Shown in pieces: positions 12,108 to 24,532 of a stretch of 64,000 nt of DNA. The DNA comes from Scalesia atractyloides (Eukaryota; Streptophyta; Magnoliopsida; Asterales; Asteraceae). Location of the stretch: the NCBI GenBank assembly GCA_947069175.1, contig CAMTDV010000027.1, positions 36,407,369 to 36,471,368 on the forward strand, read 5' to 3'. The notes below the pieces were generated by a model. That model saw only the letters and a program-made list of their open reading frames with translations. It ran no database searches and had not been told where the DNA came from. Numbering within the stretch: position 1 is the first letter of the stretch; each line of letters opens with the position of its first letter. A program made the translations under genes and the position numbers.

Positions 12108-13603
12108 ATGGCCACATCAAACCTCGTCAACCTCAACATCACACCTATTGAACACTCAGTCCCATTCATCAAGGATGATGAATTTCTACCGATGAAAGAA
12201 ATCAACCTGTTGATGAACCCCAAACACTAGGAATATGATGAAAAGGTCAAATTTTAGTCGAATTCCTACTAAAGTGCCCAATTGCTCAAGCTATGACAAA
12301 AACCAAAGAGATACCTGAGAGCATTCTGCAACAGCTTGTTAATACACTTGAAGAAACTGGAGTAGACGAAGTCACAACTCATCTCTGGGGAAGTATCTCT
12401 GTCACCATCACTCCACGAAAAATCAGAGCGTGTTTGGAACTCCCAAGAAATGGGAATTACATTGAAACACCCAAGAAGGAGGACCTGATGGAACAAATAA
12501 TCATGTATGGACTCATCACCGGGTACAACATTGATTATGGAACATAGATGTTTAACTGATGAAGAGATATGTGCTAACCGAATCTGGTAGAATTGCATGT
12601 CATCTACCCTACCCAAGATTCAGGTCAATCATCATTGCTGAAATGTTTGAAGAGAGCAATGTCGAACTTCCTGCATCAGAAAACATCTGGAAATCACTTG
12701 TCATGAAACCCTGGTGTGCAACATAAGGCTGGAAATTCAATAAAGATGTGCCCATTTTACTAGAAAGCATGATGAGCCTGATAGCAAAAAATTCACTATA
12801 CTGTTTATTACATGAAGAAATTCTGAAGAGTGGAACAGACTGAAGTATACGATAACAACTCTTCACTAGAAAATGATGATCAAGGATCCATAGCACCACA
12901 ACCGATGAAGCAGAGGAGATTCAGCATCGGAACATCAGACTTTCACAATAACCAATGGAGGTTGATATTTAAATGCAGTAGAACCCGGAAGCAGAACACC
13001 ATCATGTTGAGGAATCACACATGACATAATCAAATGCTCAAACTAATCCTGCTTTATTTAATGTCAGAAACTCAACAGATTCTAATTCAGAGGAATCTGT
13101 TAGAGGAGATTATATAATGATGTTTAGAAAACAGTAAATGAAGAGGTTAGTAGTTCCATAGGTCTTATCTCCAAATCAGTTAACGAGGAGGAGATTGTGA
13201 CAACAACAGGTGGAGATCAGCTTGCTGATCAAGGAAACCTGGGTGAGAAAAATGAGTTTTTCTTAACAATTCACAGAGGATCATTCTCTGTAATGGTTCA
13301 AGGAAGTGAAGAAATTACAGGTGTGAATAGGTTTCACAAATCTGGTGAAGGTGTACAAGATTAGTCTTTTGACCAACCTGACCCTTTAACAACAACAGCA
13401 AGTGTGTCTTCCGTTGGTTTGGTAGCAGGAACATCTGTTGTTCCACCACCTTTACTCACTTAACCACCAATTATCTCAAAGAACAATTTGATAGCATCCT
13501 AGACAATGTCATCAAAGTATGTGTAGATACAACAAAGTCACCTGTTGAAACCAAGCTAGATTAGCTGCTTGAGGAAAAAAGGAGTAAGAAATCAGATATG
13601 AAG
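12108..13603 (+). pseudogene. E1 accessory ORF-B, 5' part (broken by E2)
   Basis: It begins CACCATGGCC, a strong plant initiation context, and encodes an N-terminus MATSNLVNLNI, like E2 ORF-B (MAAPNLVNLNI at 31153). Readable conserved words include LKCPIAQAMT-like, VTITPRKIRACLELP and LITGYNIDYGT. Several stops and frameshifts are present. The coding frame is cut at 13603 by E2; the interrupted codon context continues at 35266. Function unknown. Confidence 0.7.
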
Positions 13604-14308
13604 TGTTAGGAAACTTTTATGTAAGTATTGAAGAAAAATATGATCAAATTGATCATGTGCTGAAGATATTGTCATGAAGGTCAAACAAAAAAAGATACAA
13701 GACAATCAGGACAAAAGAAGAAAGGATATATACATCTTCAACACTGATTAGAAACTAATCACAAACATAAAAAAGACGATCAGAAAAGACCATTCTGATG
13801 GATTTGATGAACTCTAATCATCAGAAAATCTGGTGATCTGTTCAACAGATTTTCTGATGAGCTGGCCATCAAGACTTCTAAAGAGCCAACTTGTCTAAGA
13901 GATAAGACTTTGCCAAAGTAGCAAGTTGAAACTTAGTAGATTCAATAAATATGCCAAAAAGCTACTTTATGCAGGGCAAGTGCATGAATAAACCGTTTAT
14001 TCATGCTCAAAAATCTTTATAAATCGAGAAGTAAATCATCAAAGTATAATGAGTTAAGCCTAGCATTTGATACATACAACAAAACTCCATTACCCTTTCA
14101 CCATAGAATTAACAAAGCATTCATTTGTAATAGTCAATAATCTCACAGTCACCTTGTAAACCATTATGTTTTAAAGTGATATAAATTTGAAAATTCTATA
14201 AGTTATGTTTCTTGAAAGTTCGATTTCTATTTCCGCACATTATTTTCTCATTTGTTAAATTCTCTTGCCATATTAAGTTAAAGGATCATTATTTATCTAG
14301 GATCAACA
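13604..14308 (+). repeat. E2 5' LTR
   Basis: It runs from TGTTAGGAAAC to GGATCAACA and is homologous to the LTR at 34518-35260. It lacks a stretch of about 30 bases rich in TGATGATAT words that is present in the partner. Confidence 0.9.
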
Positions 14309-14310
14309 AT

Positions 14311-14322
14311 TGGTATAAGAGC
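14311..14322 (+). promoter_or_regulatory. E2 primer binding site (tRNA-iMet type, one mismatch)
   Basis: TGGTATAAGAGC follows the LTR by two bases. One C-to-A change separates it from the tRNA-iMet complement. Confidence 0.8.
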
Positions 14323-14385
14323 AGATTGAATAAACTATTTTTGAATGACCAATTGCTCATTTTTTTAACTCTCTTTTTTCCAAAT

Positions 14386-15798
14386 ATGGCAAACTTTCAA
14401 ACATGGAACAATGCTTTCAATATTGGGTCTATGTCAAAGCCTCCGACCTTGGTTAGAGAGGAGTACCCCCAATGGAAAATCAAGATGATCAATTTCCTAA
14501 ATGGACATGATTGATCACTGTTTCAATCCATTGAGAGTGGCCCACAAAAAACCCATGGTTGAAATACCAGGTGTTCCAGCAACTGAGTGAACACCAAAAT
14601 TGCCCACGTCTTGGGCTCCAAAAGCAGAAAACTTTTGGAGCAATGAAGACAAGGCAAAGGTTGAAGCTGATGAAAGGGCCAAATCACATTTTATTATGGC
14701 ACTTCCAAACGACATATTCTCACAAGTAGACGCATGTGCTTCTGTTGAAAAGATATGGGATCAGTTGGAAAATCTTTGTGAAGGAGGAGAAAGAATGAAG
14801 AGAACCAAACGTACAAATTGTGTTTCATCTTATGAGAGATTTAAAAGTTCACCAAATGAAAAGCTTTGTGAAACTTATAACAGATTTGCTAAACTGTTAT
14901 ATGATCTAAAAAAATTGGTATTGAGAAATCAAAAGATGAAAGGAATGTGAAATTCCTAGATGCTTTACCAAGAGAATGGAGAAGTCTAACAATGACTTTA
15001 GACTCAACTCTAGAGCTAGGAAACATGAGTCTTCATGACCTACAGAGCATTCTTGTTCCTAGAGAAGAAGAAATATCTGATGACCCAAACCATAGAAGGG
15101 GGCCTATAGCTCTCATCTCAAGCTCTTAAAGAATAATCAATTCTGATCCACAAAGCTCTTATTTCTAGAGTATGGAAAATTCTGATACGTCATCAGACTT
15201 TTCCAGCGTTTGTTGAGACAATTGCATTGCTCACGAAAACATCTGAGCAAAGACTAAGAGGTGGAAGCCATAAGTACCAAAAGAGTGACAAGGGGAGGAT
15301 AGAAGGGAAGACTAAGGACAACACAAAAGCAGAAAGTGTGTGTTACAAGTGTAAGTTAAAAGGACACCATGCATCAAAATGCAAGAATAAGAAACTGAAA
15401 GATGTTGCATATTATGAGAGAAAGCTTGAGGAAGCCAAAAAGCAACAATAAGTTAATCTAATTGCAGGATACTTGGCTAACTTATCTCCCTTCTGATGAA
15501 TAATAAGAGGAGATGGCCAACGTTTGTCTAATGGCAAAATTTTCTTATTCAGAATCAGAAATCTCAGAACACAAGGTAAGTTCAAACAACATGGATCTTG
15601 AAAAACAATTAAACAAACTTATGACAGATATTTTGAATCTACAAGAAAAACAAAAATTGGAAAAAAAAAATCTGATAATTTACAAAATTGTTGAATAAAG
15701 TAAAACTTGAGAAACAATTACTCATCGAAGAAGTTTTGAACAAACTAGCAGAAATTGAATTCTATGAAAATGAGAGAAAAGATTTGTACAAAAGAATC
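14386..15798 (+). pseudogene. E2 gag, 5' part (interrupted by E3)
   Basis: It starts MANFQTWNNAFNIGS at the first ATG after the primer site. The capsid region contains KPPTLVREEYPQWKIKM, then EADERAKSHFIMALPNDIF (14600-14950) and FLDALPREWRSL (14947-15129), all typical of plant copia gag. The zinc knuckle at 15341-15382 keeps C-x2-C-x4-H-x4-C (CYKC, GHHASKC). A lysine-rich coiled-coil-like tail follows up to the E3 insertion. Stops at about 14512 and 14588 and frame changes make it non-functional. Gag continues at 24970. Confidence 0.85.
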
Positions 15799-15803
15799 CA
15801 TTA

Positions 15804-16224
15804 TGTAGGTCCCCTAATCCGTATGGATCTTCACACAAGCGTCTATCCAATCTAGAGTGCGGAACCCTCTAGATCACAGAAATACGAGTAAGAACGACAA
15901 TCACAATAAACCCGATCTTTATTGATTATCTATCATAGCGATTACAATCAATCTAGATCACTCTCTGAAGTGACTAACTGAGCAACCTTAATCCTAATGC
16001 AAAACTCTCTTTATATAGAGATAAGTTTGCTACTAGACTAGTGTTTCACCACATGGGCTGCAAATTGGTCTAGGCCCAATTCGCCTACCACTCCCTATAA
16101 TATGGGTATGGTTTAGCCCAATCACTATAACTAACTATTACAAATCGCTAACTGTTTATCATTTTACTAATTACAAGATATCTAACGACCAAATCTAAGC
16201 TGTTGTCACAAATATGCACCAACA
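15804..16224 (-). repeat. E3 3' LTR
   Basis: It is 421 bp and aligns to 24533-24969. By eye about 8 percent of positions differ, and the partner carries two short extra segments. On the element strand it runs TGTTGGTGCATA to GGGGACCTACA. Confidence 0.9.
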
Positions 16225-16237
16225 AACTCCCCCTTGA
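16225..16237 (-). promoter_or_regulatory. E3 polypurine tract
   Basis: On the minus strand, CAAGGGGGAGTT directly precedes the 3' LTR. It is the plus-strand primer site. Confidence 0.7.
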
Positions 16238-17750
16238 CAATAGCTTCATAAAACAACTTTGTGTTCAGTCATCTTGCAATCTTCAACGTCTTTGGTCTTT
16301 GGATAGCTTTAGCTTTGATAGCTTCTGTCAGCAACATACTCCCCCTAAGCTGATGCAACCAATCACCAAATCTTCTAATTCTAAACTGTTAGTGTTTGGA
16401 TAAACTCCAGTTTAGCACTTGCACAACAATCTTCAAACTCTTCAACTTTGTCTGCAATGTAGAAAGGTGGTTCTACCATGCATCCAAGAAAACTCCTTTT
16501 CACTAAACTTCTCAGCAACACACTACTACAATTTGTATACTATAAAACAAACATCTCGAGAAACCATAAGAATTTTTAACACAAGCTAACATATTATTTT
16601 TATTCAAGAGATGGTAAAACTGTATCACAGATTAAGCAATTTTCAACTTAAACCACACACTTAAAGTTTTTAAGCACACAGAACCTGCAAGATTTTTAAA
16701 ATATTGAACTCATCTTCTAACACCGTCTCCCCATATCGGTAACAACTCCTCAATGAACACCCATTTTCCGTACGCTAAGAATTTACAAGAAAATGAAATC
16801 TTTTTAGATTTTTATATTTTCTGAAAGCAAATAAATAACAAAATAATAAACACTCTGTTTTTGTGAGAATCACCGGGAAGATGATCATATCAGCAATATC
16901 AAACTGTTCTCATACTATTAGATAATTCTATATGAAATTTTCATGAAAAACAGTTCAAGATGATTACAAGTATTGTTTATCCGCTTAAACAAAATACATG
17001 AACATTTCAAGTACCATTACCTAGTGATATGTTAAGGTAATTTTATACTGATATACTAGTGTGTCCCACTTCAGGACATACCCCCACTATCAAGGTATGC
17101 ACAAAGATTCCTCGTAGTTGGTCAACATACCGAAATTCATCCTTTTTGATTTACAACGTTAGATAATTGGTGATCAGGTCAGTACTTCTATACAGCAAAG
17201 AGACCAATATCCAACGAGTGTTATGGCAAATACCAAATTTTGGTATGATTAATGTATTTTTCACATTTGATTGACTCTCTAGGAGAGTTTCTTCAATTTA
17301 TGGGATTTGGCATTTTAGCTCTTTTAAGATATCTTGGTTGTGCCTAGGTTAGTATATATCTAGATGCAGGCAGAAGGATAACCCTGTTACCCCGGATGAA
17401 ATAGCGATATAAAGACCCAAGACCTCGGATTTTGGCAATCTCTCAACGCAAGATTTAAGGTTACAAAACCATACGCCACTGATATGTTACCCACCCATAC
17501 ACAGTTCGTGATGTTTATATCACCAAGGTAAGTTGATTATTTCATGCTTTTCGCCTACTGGTACATCATATGATGAAGCTGCTATCACACTTAGGCAATT
17601 TAATTTAAATTTTAGTGTGACAGTCTAACCTACTGATGTACTATCATTTCTTCTTTTCCACATAGTGAAAACTCATTTTTTATTTTCTATTTTTTATGTT
17701 TTGATTTTTGAAAAACAGTAATTATTTACAAAATTCTTATGGAATACTGG
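16238..17750 (-). other. E3 non-coding region between RNase H and polypurine tract
   Basis: No conserved ORF or domain was found in either strand over 1.5 kb. It is AT-rich. This is long for a 3' untranslated region; an eroded accessory gene cannot be excluded, but nothing supports one. Confidence 0.5.
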
Positions 17751-18510
17751 TTATTCAGGATTCTTCATCCCGTTGAGTTTGACTAGATGTTCAAAACGAG
17801 CCTTGTCAAATGCTTTTGTGTAAAGATATGCTAGGTTATCTAGTGTGTCGACTCTATGTAGTTCAATCAATTTCTTTTCAGCACAATCCCATATAAATTG
17901 ATGACGAATGTCAATATGTTTTGTGCGATTGTTTGTGAATGTAATAGTGGCATTATTGTCTATCATAATAGGAATGCGAGTGAAATTCAAACCGTAATCG
18001 CGCATCTGCTATTGGATCCAGAGAACCTGAGAGCAACAACTACCCGCAGCAATATATTCAGCTTCACACGTAGAGGTAGACACGCAAGACTACTTCTTGC
18101 ATTGCCATGACACGATCCTCCCTCCTAAGAACTGACAACCACCTGTGGTAGACTTTCTTGTTGATTTGCATCATCCAAAGTCCGAATCAGTGAATGCAAC
18201 AAACTATAAATCACTAGCAACTAGATACCATAAACCAAGTTTAGGTTTCCCCTTCAAGTAACAAAGAATTCGCTTCACCGCTTTCATATGTGACTCTTTT
18301 GGATTCGTTTGATATTTGGCACAAAGACACATTGCGAACAAAATGTCTGGTCTTGAAGCAGTCACGTACATTAGAGAACCAATTATTGCCATGTACTGAG
18401 TTGGATCAACATCATCCATACTCTCATGATCTGGATCGAGATTGTGATTCTCGCAGATAGGTGTGTTGAAAGTAGCGCAATCCTCCATTTTGAAACGAGA
18501 CAAATGTCAT
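17751..18510 (-). pseudogene. E3 RNase H region of pol
   Basis: The 18204-18503 piece reads through the RT thumb-to-RNase H link (MAIIGSLMYVTASRPDI, AVKRILCYLKG). The 17751-18005 piece is the RNase H C-terminus (IPIMIDNNATITFTNN, KHIDIRHQFI, DTLDNLAYLYTKAFD). The middle is frameshifted. The enzyme degrades the RNA strand of the cDNA hybrid. Confidence 0.8.
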
Positions 18511-18529
18511 ACACATACTTTGTCTGATG

Positions 18530-19265
18530 TATAAACATCTCATCCTTCTTCTATTCAACTTGCAAACCCAAAAAGTAAGACATTTCACCCATCGCACCCA
18601 TTTCGAAGTTGCTCTTCATTACCTCCTCTAATTCATGACACATGTTCTCATCGTATGACCCAAAAATAATATCATCTACGTATACTTGTACCAGTAGAAA
18701 GTCTTCCTTCTTTCTTTTAATGAAAAGTGTACTGTGAATCTGACCTCTTTCAAAACCATTCTTTAACAAATGTGCTGACAGTGTCTCATACCACGCCCTA
18801 GGTGGCTGATGCAATCCATACAATGCCTTATCAAGTTGATAGATGCGATCTGGATAATCTAGATCAGTTCACCCATCTAGTTGTGAGACATATATTACTT
18901 CTTGGACTTTCCCGTAAAGAAATGCACTCTTCACGTCAAGTTGGTAAACTTTGAAGCCCTTGAATGAGGCAAAAGCTAGGAACAAACGATTTGCTTCTAA
19001 CATTGATATTGGTGCAAACACTTCATTATAATCAATCCCCTCTTGCTGATTGAACCCTTTCAGCACTAGTCATGCCTTATTCCTTGTCACGATCCCTCGG
19101 TCGTCTTTCTTGCACTTAAACACCCACATGGTGCCTATTTCCTTCTCTCTTTCAGGCAAGTCAAGTAGCTCCCAAACTTTCAACTTCTTAAACTATGCTA
19201 GTTCCTCTTGCATAGCTTTAACCCAACAATTATCTTTTAGAGCCAGGTGAACATTTTTCGGTTCC
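18530..19265 (-). pseudogene. E3 reverse transcriptase region of pol
   Basis: Pieces 18869-19066 (KGFNQQEGIDYNEVFAP, LDVKSAFLYG) and 18551-18823 (LYGLHQPPRAWYE, VYVDDIIFGS, SYFLGLQVE) make a recognisable copia RT with an intact YVDD catalytic motif. One stop lies between them, and a further decayed N-terminal part extends to about 19265. Confidence 0.85.
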
Positions 19266-19899
19266 TCTTGGGCAATAAAGCAGCTATACAAACACTCATG
19301 TATCATCCCAGTCTTCTAAACCGAAGTAAATAAATAGGAACCTTCGATCACACCTCTTCTTGTCTGAACACCTGCAGTAGCATCACATATGATGTTCTTA
19401 ACTGGATAATCTTTGTTTGCGCGTGTAGTAGCAATGGTGTCAACAACTAAATTATCTCCCAGATTAGATCCAATCTCCCCTGAATGTTCTTATTAGCAAA
19501 CGGGTTAGTAAAATCCTCCCCGTAAATAGGTTCAGACTCACTATCACTTGAATCCTGTTGAGCTGCACTAGAGGAAGTTTCTGAAGCATATGTCATTGAT
19601 ATACTCGATCTAGGCATAAAGTCACCCTCTTCATGTTAACTGATCACAGTTTGAATCACTTGAGACTCATATGCATTGAAAAAAATAGGAATACTAAATG
19701 ATTTAAAAATGCTATTGTAATCATATAATATAGCAGGACCACTCGTTGATTGTTGAGGTGAATAACTAGTGATTTCCATGTTAAACGCAACCTAAATTCT
19801 ACCAGTTTTCATATTAAGAACCCTTTTATTCGGTTTTCCAGGCATATAGCCTAGAAAGTATCCCTCGTCAGCTACCTCATCGAATTTTTGCTTATCTTT

Positions 19900-20700
19900 A
19901 TTTCACATAATGGTGCAAGGTAATCCAAATGGTTCAAAGCCTTTCAAGTTTGGTTTCTGGTTAAACAATAGTTCATGACATGTTTTGTTAAACTGTTTAA
20001 CCATCAAACCTTGTTTACGACATAACAAGTTGTGTTCACAGCTTCTCTCTAGAAAAGAACTAGAAGCTTTGAATCAGAAATCATAGTTCTAGCAACTTCA
20101 ATCAACGTCCTGTTTTTCCTTTTAGTGACTCCATTCTATTGAGGTGTATAAGGAGCGGAATATTGATGTTCAATTCCCTTGTGAAGACAATAGAGATCTA
20201 GAATCTGATTCTTGAATTCCATGCCATTATCACTCCTTATCCTATTATTCCGTGCAGCATGAACATTTTCCAATTTTGTAAAAAGATCTATCAGCATCTC
20301 CGTTGTCTCATCTTTTGTACCTAAAAAGAAAACCCATGAATACCGTGAGTAGTCATCTGTGACAACTAAATAATAGTACTTTCCACCTATGCTCCTTACG
20401 TTCATTGGACCGAAAAGATCCATATGAAATAATTCATAAGGGGCATCTATGGAATTTACTGTTTTGGACTTGTGAGGTTTCTTATGTTTTTCCCTTTTGA
20501 CATGGAAGACATTTATCTTCCACATGAAACCTCTGCACTAGCGCCCTTCCACTAAGCCGATTAGAATAATAAATTCATTTTTCGGTAGTGGATGTGGGCC
20601 ATGCGTGTGCGCCACAACAGCCTCGCATCCCGCGTCATGTGCCTGGAGTAGCCACTATCAACTTACCACAAGTTGATAATCCTCCTTAGCAGCTCCTGCA
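19900..20700 (-). pseudogene. E3 protease and integrase region of pol
   Basis: The protease site reads VDSGYSRHMTRDA at 20623-20661. The integrase core (20136-20525) has HMDLFGP, VVTDDYSRYSWVFFL and IRSDNGMEF, i.e. the first two catalytic aspartates. A stop follows YTPQ, and the expected glutamate before RKNRT reads lysine, so the third catalytic residue is lost. The zinc-binding pre-integrase stretch near 20560-20610 is degraded. Confidence 0.8.
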
Positions 20701-21290
20701 CAACCCAACAAAAATTACTTAGATTGGGGGACCCAAGCCTTAATGGTCTTAGGTCTTCCAGATTCATCAACCACCAGAACATCCATCCAATATCCATCAC
20801 CCCTAACTGGAGTCTGGGATCTCAGACTGATGGAAATGGTTTTTGATTTCCATTCGGTCTTTGGTCCTGAGGTTTCCTATATTGGTTTGGACTCTGTGGC
20901 CTTTGAAAATATTGGTTTTGATTCCATGAATTTCGATTTTGATAATTTCTAAAGCCATTGTTATAAAAATTTTGACTACCAACGTTCTGATATCGAGTTT
21001 GATATTAACCTTGACTTTTGAAATTATTTGATTGACCATTGAAGTTATTCATTCTTGGTGAACTACTTCTAGGTCTTTCATATCTACCTGATGTAGATTC
21101 AGGCTGCAATCTTTGTTGATTCCTTTGAAAATGAGGAACTTGGTGAGTTCCTTTTTTAGCCTTATCTACACCTATAGCAATACTCTGCCGCTTGGTAGCA
21201 GATGTCTTAGGTGAGTTAGAAACTTTCGGCTCACCATCACCAATCTTTTCTGGTGATTTTTCTCTCTTTCTCTCAGTCACTTGCGCTTCA

Positions 21291-23795
21291 TTCTTTTTGT
21301 TAGGACAAAAGGTAGCTACATGTCCCTTGTTGTGACATTTGAAGCACGATCGTCTAGTTGAAGACTTTTTAATTGAAGCTCTGGTTTAGATTCATCAGGT
21401 GACGGTGACGACGACGACGACGACGACGACGATGATGATGATGATGATGATGCCCTTGAAGGGTCTTGTTTAGTTTGCTCAGTTTCTGATTTTTGTGTAT
21501 TTTTATTTTTAGCAAACTACACATTTAATTCTCTTACAATAACAGTGGTCTCCTCTTTCGTATCACTCCATTTAACAAATTAACTTTTTTAACAAAAACT
21601 GTATTTTTATTCTTAGGGTTTGTATTCTTTGTTTACAAAACCTGCTTCCCTGTTATTATCCTTCTTGGCATGTTCAAACACATCAACATTCCCTGATGTG
21701 GAACTACTAGGTGTAGTTCACACAAAGTCTGATAGCTCTTCTGCATTTGGCAAGAAAGAATAGTCATGACCAAGAGATGGTGGAACTTCATTGAAACCTT
21801 TGAATCCCACACTTGTCTTGTCATTAATTTTCTTCAAGCCATTCATCATGTGTTTCGTAACAAAATACGAATCTCTGAATTGATTCAATTTCTTTTCAAG
21901 TTCAAAAATTCTCAGTTGTGCTTCTAACAACTCTTTACATTTTTCAGAAATCTCTTTTGTTTTCTCATGATCGTATCATGAGCTAAGTCAATAATCTGAA
22001 GTTTTTCATTTAGTTTACAGGTTAAAATATTGATTTCTTCTTCACGACCCTTAATTTTCTTCAAATATAATGACTCATTTCTTTTTGCAAAAAAGTTCGA
22101 TTCTTTTACGCTCGAGAGCTCATTTACCAGACTTTGGTTTTGTTTTGTTAACTTGTTAACTTCACTTTCCAGTTTACGACATTTTAAGCAAACAGAACTA
22201 CCAGAGTTAGAATGTACCTCTCTTGTTGATTTGCTTAGATCAGCCATGAAAGCAGCAAAATCTGCAGCCCTCTATTTATCTACATCATTCTGTGCTACAT
22301 CAGATTTCATGTTTTCAGTCGTCTGACCATCATCAAATTTTTCAGCTACAGTCTCTTGTTCAACCTCAGCATCAGCCTTTATTTCTGCATCATCAACTGG
22401 GCTATCTCAGCCAAAGCATGTGTGGCATTGTCATCACCTTCCAGATGAACACTCCAATCGTCAGAACCTTCTCTAGTAGTAGAGATCAAGGCCTTAGATC
22501 CAATGTTAGTTGATGAATTCCTGTTGCTTGAACCATGAGCAGAAAAATCTTGAAAAGATGAACTAGAATGAGACTCAGTCTTATGTCGTTAACATTCTCT
22601 AGCAAAGTGTTCGTAATTTGACAATTGTAACGCCTCACTTTAGACTTGTCAAAACCTACATTATTTCCAACAAACTTTCTGCCCATCCTATTCGTGAACC
22701 TCTTCACTCTTCTAGAGATCATGGCCATCTGCCATTGTAAATCCATCTCCTCTAGGTCATCAGGGTCAATCTGATAAATCTTCATTAAAAGTAGCATGAT
22801 CAGATATTCTTCCCTGAATGTAGTTCTTATATGAAGCAACGAATGAAGCAAGCATGGCCAGATGATCTTCAGCAGCCTTGACACTCAGAGGCATAGACCT
22901 TGTACTACTGTTATTATTGCTAGCTTGTTGTCTCTTTACCCTGACAATCCTCCTGAAGTAGCTACAAAACATACATCACCATCAGCATTTGTCACAACCT
23001 GCTCATTTTCACCTGAGAAAAACGCAGTTGCTGAATCACTTGAAACGTTGTTGGAAGATGAAGGTCTAAGCCCTTTATAAATTTCCAGATCTTGAACCTG
23101 ATCATATCCAGTTTCCTTCTTCTTCATGTTGAGCTCATAAGCTCTCAATTTCCCAACAACCTCTTCCAAGTCTTTATCTTCATAGTCAGCTTCACCCTTT
23201 ATCATAAGAGTATAAATATCCTATTTGGCAGGTAAAGCATCTAGCAACTTATCGTTTATCTCAATGTCTGTGTATCCCTCTATGTCATAATTGTCCATTT
23301 CTGACATTAGATGATAGTATCTCGTGATGATATCTTAAAGGGACTTATTTTTCATGCCTTTAAAGACAACAAATTGCTGCTTCAGTAAGTCAACTTTGTT
23401 TTTCTTCACATCAGGATTGCCCTCATACCTCTTCTCAAGAGCATCCCACATTTCCTTCAAAGTAGTATATTGCTTGAATGTATGTTTGATTTCATTAGGT
23501 AACGACATCTTTACTGTAGCTAAGGCCTTCTTCTTAGACTAATACATTCTCTTATCAGCCTCTAACATGTTTACATAGGCAGTGACACGTTGTCTGCCTT
23601 CAAAGTCATGAGTTGGGTTTGCGTACCCATCTTGAATATAGATCCACATCCGTGTGTCCTGATATTCAATGAAAGACTGAAATCTATCCTTCATATAAGG
23701 TAATTCTCTACCTTCAACATATTTGGCGGTTTGTTAGTTGTTCCTGCCTCATGCTCCATTCTCAACAATTCGTTCAAGTTTGACATATTCGACAT
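21291..23795 (-). pseudogene. E3 gag with two zinc knuckles and a serine tract
   Basis: It starts MSNMSNLNELLRMEHEAG at 23795. Fragments at 22936-23205 (DLEEVVGKLRAYELNMKK), 22766-22972 and 22486-22884 cover the capsid. A first zinc knuckle near 22600-22640 is damaged by a C-to-R change and a one-base deletion. A coiled-coil piece (21924-22247) follows, then a trinucleotide tract (21401-21452) encoding about 14 serines, and a second intact knuckle C-x2-C-x4-H-x4-C at 21308-21349 (CFKCHNKGHVATFC). At about 2.5 kb it is long for copia gag. Confidence 0.8.
21401..21452. repeat. GAC/GAT trinucleotide microsatellite inside E3 gag
   Basis: A run of GAC units changes to a run of GAT units. On the element strand it is TCA/TCG, encoding serine in the gag frame. 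Confidence 0.9.
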
Positions 23796-24518
23796 TTTTA
23801 CCAAATCGGCTTGCTAAAAACGTTTAAAAATTTGCCCGAAAAGTGTGATTACCAAATTGTACCACTACACTCGTCTCGATGATACAAATCCAATGATGTA
23901 TAATGTCCGAATGCGATTTTAGGAATTTCCATGCCTTTTTTTGTCCTAAAAATCACACGAGTCTAACCGTGCAGTCGATTTGTTAAGATTGTTTACAGAT
24001 CAAGTTATGTGTACGAAAACGTTTATCTCCACTTACCTCAGCTGGTTAACTTTCCACCTTCTTGAATTCAACTCGGAACAGTACCGAATTCGAAATAGTA
24101 ACTCGGATTAACAATCAGAGATGGAAATTCGAGATGCTATCCGAGATGATGATTCGAGATAGTATCCGAGATAATGATTTAAGATAGTATCCGAGATGCA
24201 AACCCGAGATGATCCAAGATCAATCACCAATGATCCGAGATGCACTATTCTGATCCATGATGCAAGTTTTCTGATCCGAGATACAACTCTGATGATTCAA
24301 AATGCAACCTTCAGATCTGAAATGCAAGAATTCTATCCGAGATACCTTCCTGATGATCCGAAATACCAAGTTTTTATTCGAGATGCCTTGCTGTTTATTC
24401 GAGATTAACAACAAAACTCTAGAACAACATTCAAACTTCAAACCAGCCGTAAAAAACGTCCAAAACCTCAACTTTTCCTGCTGTTACGATTCTGAACCGA
24501 GCAAAACAAGAGCCGCAT
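23796..24518 (-). other. E3 untranslated leader with a degenerate short repeat
   Basis: It lies between primer site and gag start. From about 24125 to 24405 the word ATCCGAGAT and close variants recur about every 20-30 bases, more than ten times. The remainder has no ORF. The position suggests RNA leader functions such as packaging or dimerisation, which is inference. Confidence 0.55.
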
Positions 24519-24530
24519 GCTCTGATACCA
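24519..24530 (-). promoter_or_regulatory. E3 primer binding site (tRNA-iMet type)
   Basis: The plus strand reads GCTCTGATACCA, i.e. TGGTATCAGAGC on the element strand, two bases inside the 5' LTR. It is a perfect match to the usual iMet site. Confidence 0.9.
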
Positions 24531-24532
24531 AT

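Noticed and set aside
3677..14308. Pairing the LTRs at 3677 and 13604 as one complete element
   Set aside because: The flanks do not match (ACCAC against the sequence after 14308, which is a primer site). ACCAC is found instead after the LTR at 39040-39719, and the segment before 13604 lacks a polypurine tract.
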